In this document: positions 34,546 to 34,774 of the stretch, piece by piece
How positions within the stretch are numbered: the first letter of the stretch is position 1
How the letters are laid out: each line of letters opens with the position of its first letter
Assembly: GCA_012516935.1 (NCBI GenBank)
Contig: JAAYVZ010000207.1
Location: 1-34,774 of the forward strand
Direction: 5' to 3'
Origin: Holophagae bacterium
GTDB taxonomy: Bacteria; Acidobacteriota; Thermoanaerobaculia; Thermoanaerobaculales; Thermoanaerobaculaceae
Length of the DNA stretch: 34,774 nucleotides
Notes under the pieces: generated by a model
The model's database searches: none
What the model was told of the DNA's origin: nothing
What the model saw: the letters and a program-made list of their open reading frames with translations, nothing else
Made by a program: the position numbers and the translations under genes

Positions 34546-34774
34546 TCAACCCCGCTTCCCGGGGTTTCCTTCGGTCCAGAACTTGGCGAGCCTCTGGCGG
34601 AGCCGGGAGCGACCCCGCGACAGCAGCGATTCCACCGCCGAGGCCGAGCACTCGAGCGCGGCGGCGATCTCGTCGTAGCGCCACCCCTCGACCAGCTTGA
34701 GGAGCAGCGCCAGGCGCTGGTTCGGGGCGAGCGCGGCGATTTCGCTCCGCAGCGTGCTGCGGAGCTGCGCCGAC
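34546..34774 (-). CDS. ECF sigma factor, C-terminal part (cut by window edge)
   Basis: The last 75 codons of an RNA polymerase sigma factor of the extracytoplasmic-function group. It shows sigma region 4: LAPNQRLALLLKLVEGWRYD, EIAAALECSASAVESLLSR and GRSRLRQRLAKF, the helix-turn-helix that reads the -35 element. Region 2 and the start lie beyond the window. It is the first visible gene of the operon with the anti-sigma factor, the sensor-like protein and the exported repeat protein. Confidence 0.92.
   Translation of the reverse strand, partial: SAQLRSTLRSEIAALAPNQRLALLLKLVEGWRYDEIAAALECSASAVESLLSRGRSRLRQRLAKFWTEGNPGKRG

Overview
The window is high-GC bacterial DNA with no rRNA or tRNA genes that I can see. 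It combines central carbon metabolism genes with an accessory zone full of broken genes. TCA-cycle genes lie next to secreted proteins built from carboxypeptidase-regulatory-like beta-sandwich repeats. This gene style would suit an environmental Acidobacteriota-like organism, but that placement is an inference; no marker gene here settles it.

Region 1 (1-11,465) is accessory and scarred. An IS3-family element (about 7-1669) has cut the 3' end off a lipoprotein gene. The lipoprotein and an upstream HAD phosphatase form a visibly AT-richer patch (about 1,670-2,945). That patch is fused at about 2,945-2,975 to the 3' end of a GNAT acetyltransferase gene. Then come small membrane-protein genes and remnants, and a group II intron relic (about 5,264-5,937) whose reverse transcriptase has lost its core. 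The intron's 3' flank is a fragment of an aconitase gene, nearly identical to part of the intact acnA 6.4 kb away. Next are a secreted multidomain protein, two copies of a ~208-bp dispersed repeat that both abut truncated coding sequence, and an XRE regulator/membrane-protein pair with a clear promoter.

Region 2 (11,466-17,716) holds TCA-cycle genes: icd and acnA form a minus-strand operon, divergent from a Lon-N-domain protein gene and fumC.

Region 3 (17,934-25,387) is the most novel part. It consists of two back-to-back operons encoding predicted exported proteins. The minus-strand operon is a propeller-like protein, a tiny Cys-rich peptide and a 741-aa regulatory-like-repeat protein. The plus-strand operon is a 1101-aa regulatory-like-repeat protein and a Cys-rich protein. 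The two Cys-rich products share an FNQ(E/D)EGG motif and glycine runs, and genes are joined by ATGA overlaps. I read this as one undescribed cell-surface or secreted system.

Region 4 (25,581-33,134) is a five-gene minus-strand operon: acyl-CoA carboxylase carboxyltransferase, biotin carboxylase, biotin carrier, Ldh-family 2-hydroxyacid dehydrogenase, and a C-terminally altered L-2-hydroxyglutarate oxidase. It is divergent from citrate synthase. With region 2, it suggests coupling of acyl-CoA (probably propionyl-CoA) carboxylation and 2-hydroxyacid oxidation to the TCA cycle.

Region 5 (33,165-34,774) starts with a bidirectional terminator. It then has a tightly coupled minus-strand operon: ECF sigma factor (cut by the window edge), zinc-finger anti-sigma factor, a CnrX/Spy-like periplasmic sensor candidate, and a small exported Cys-containing repeat protein.
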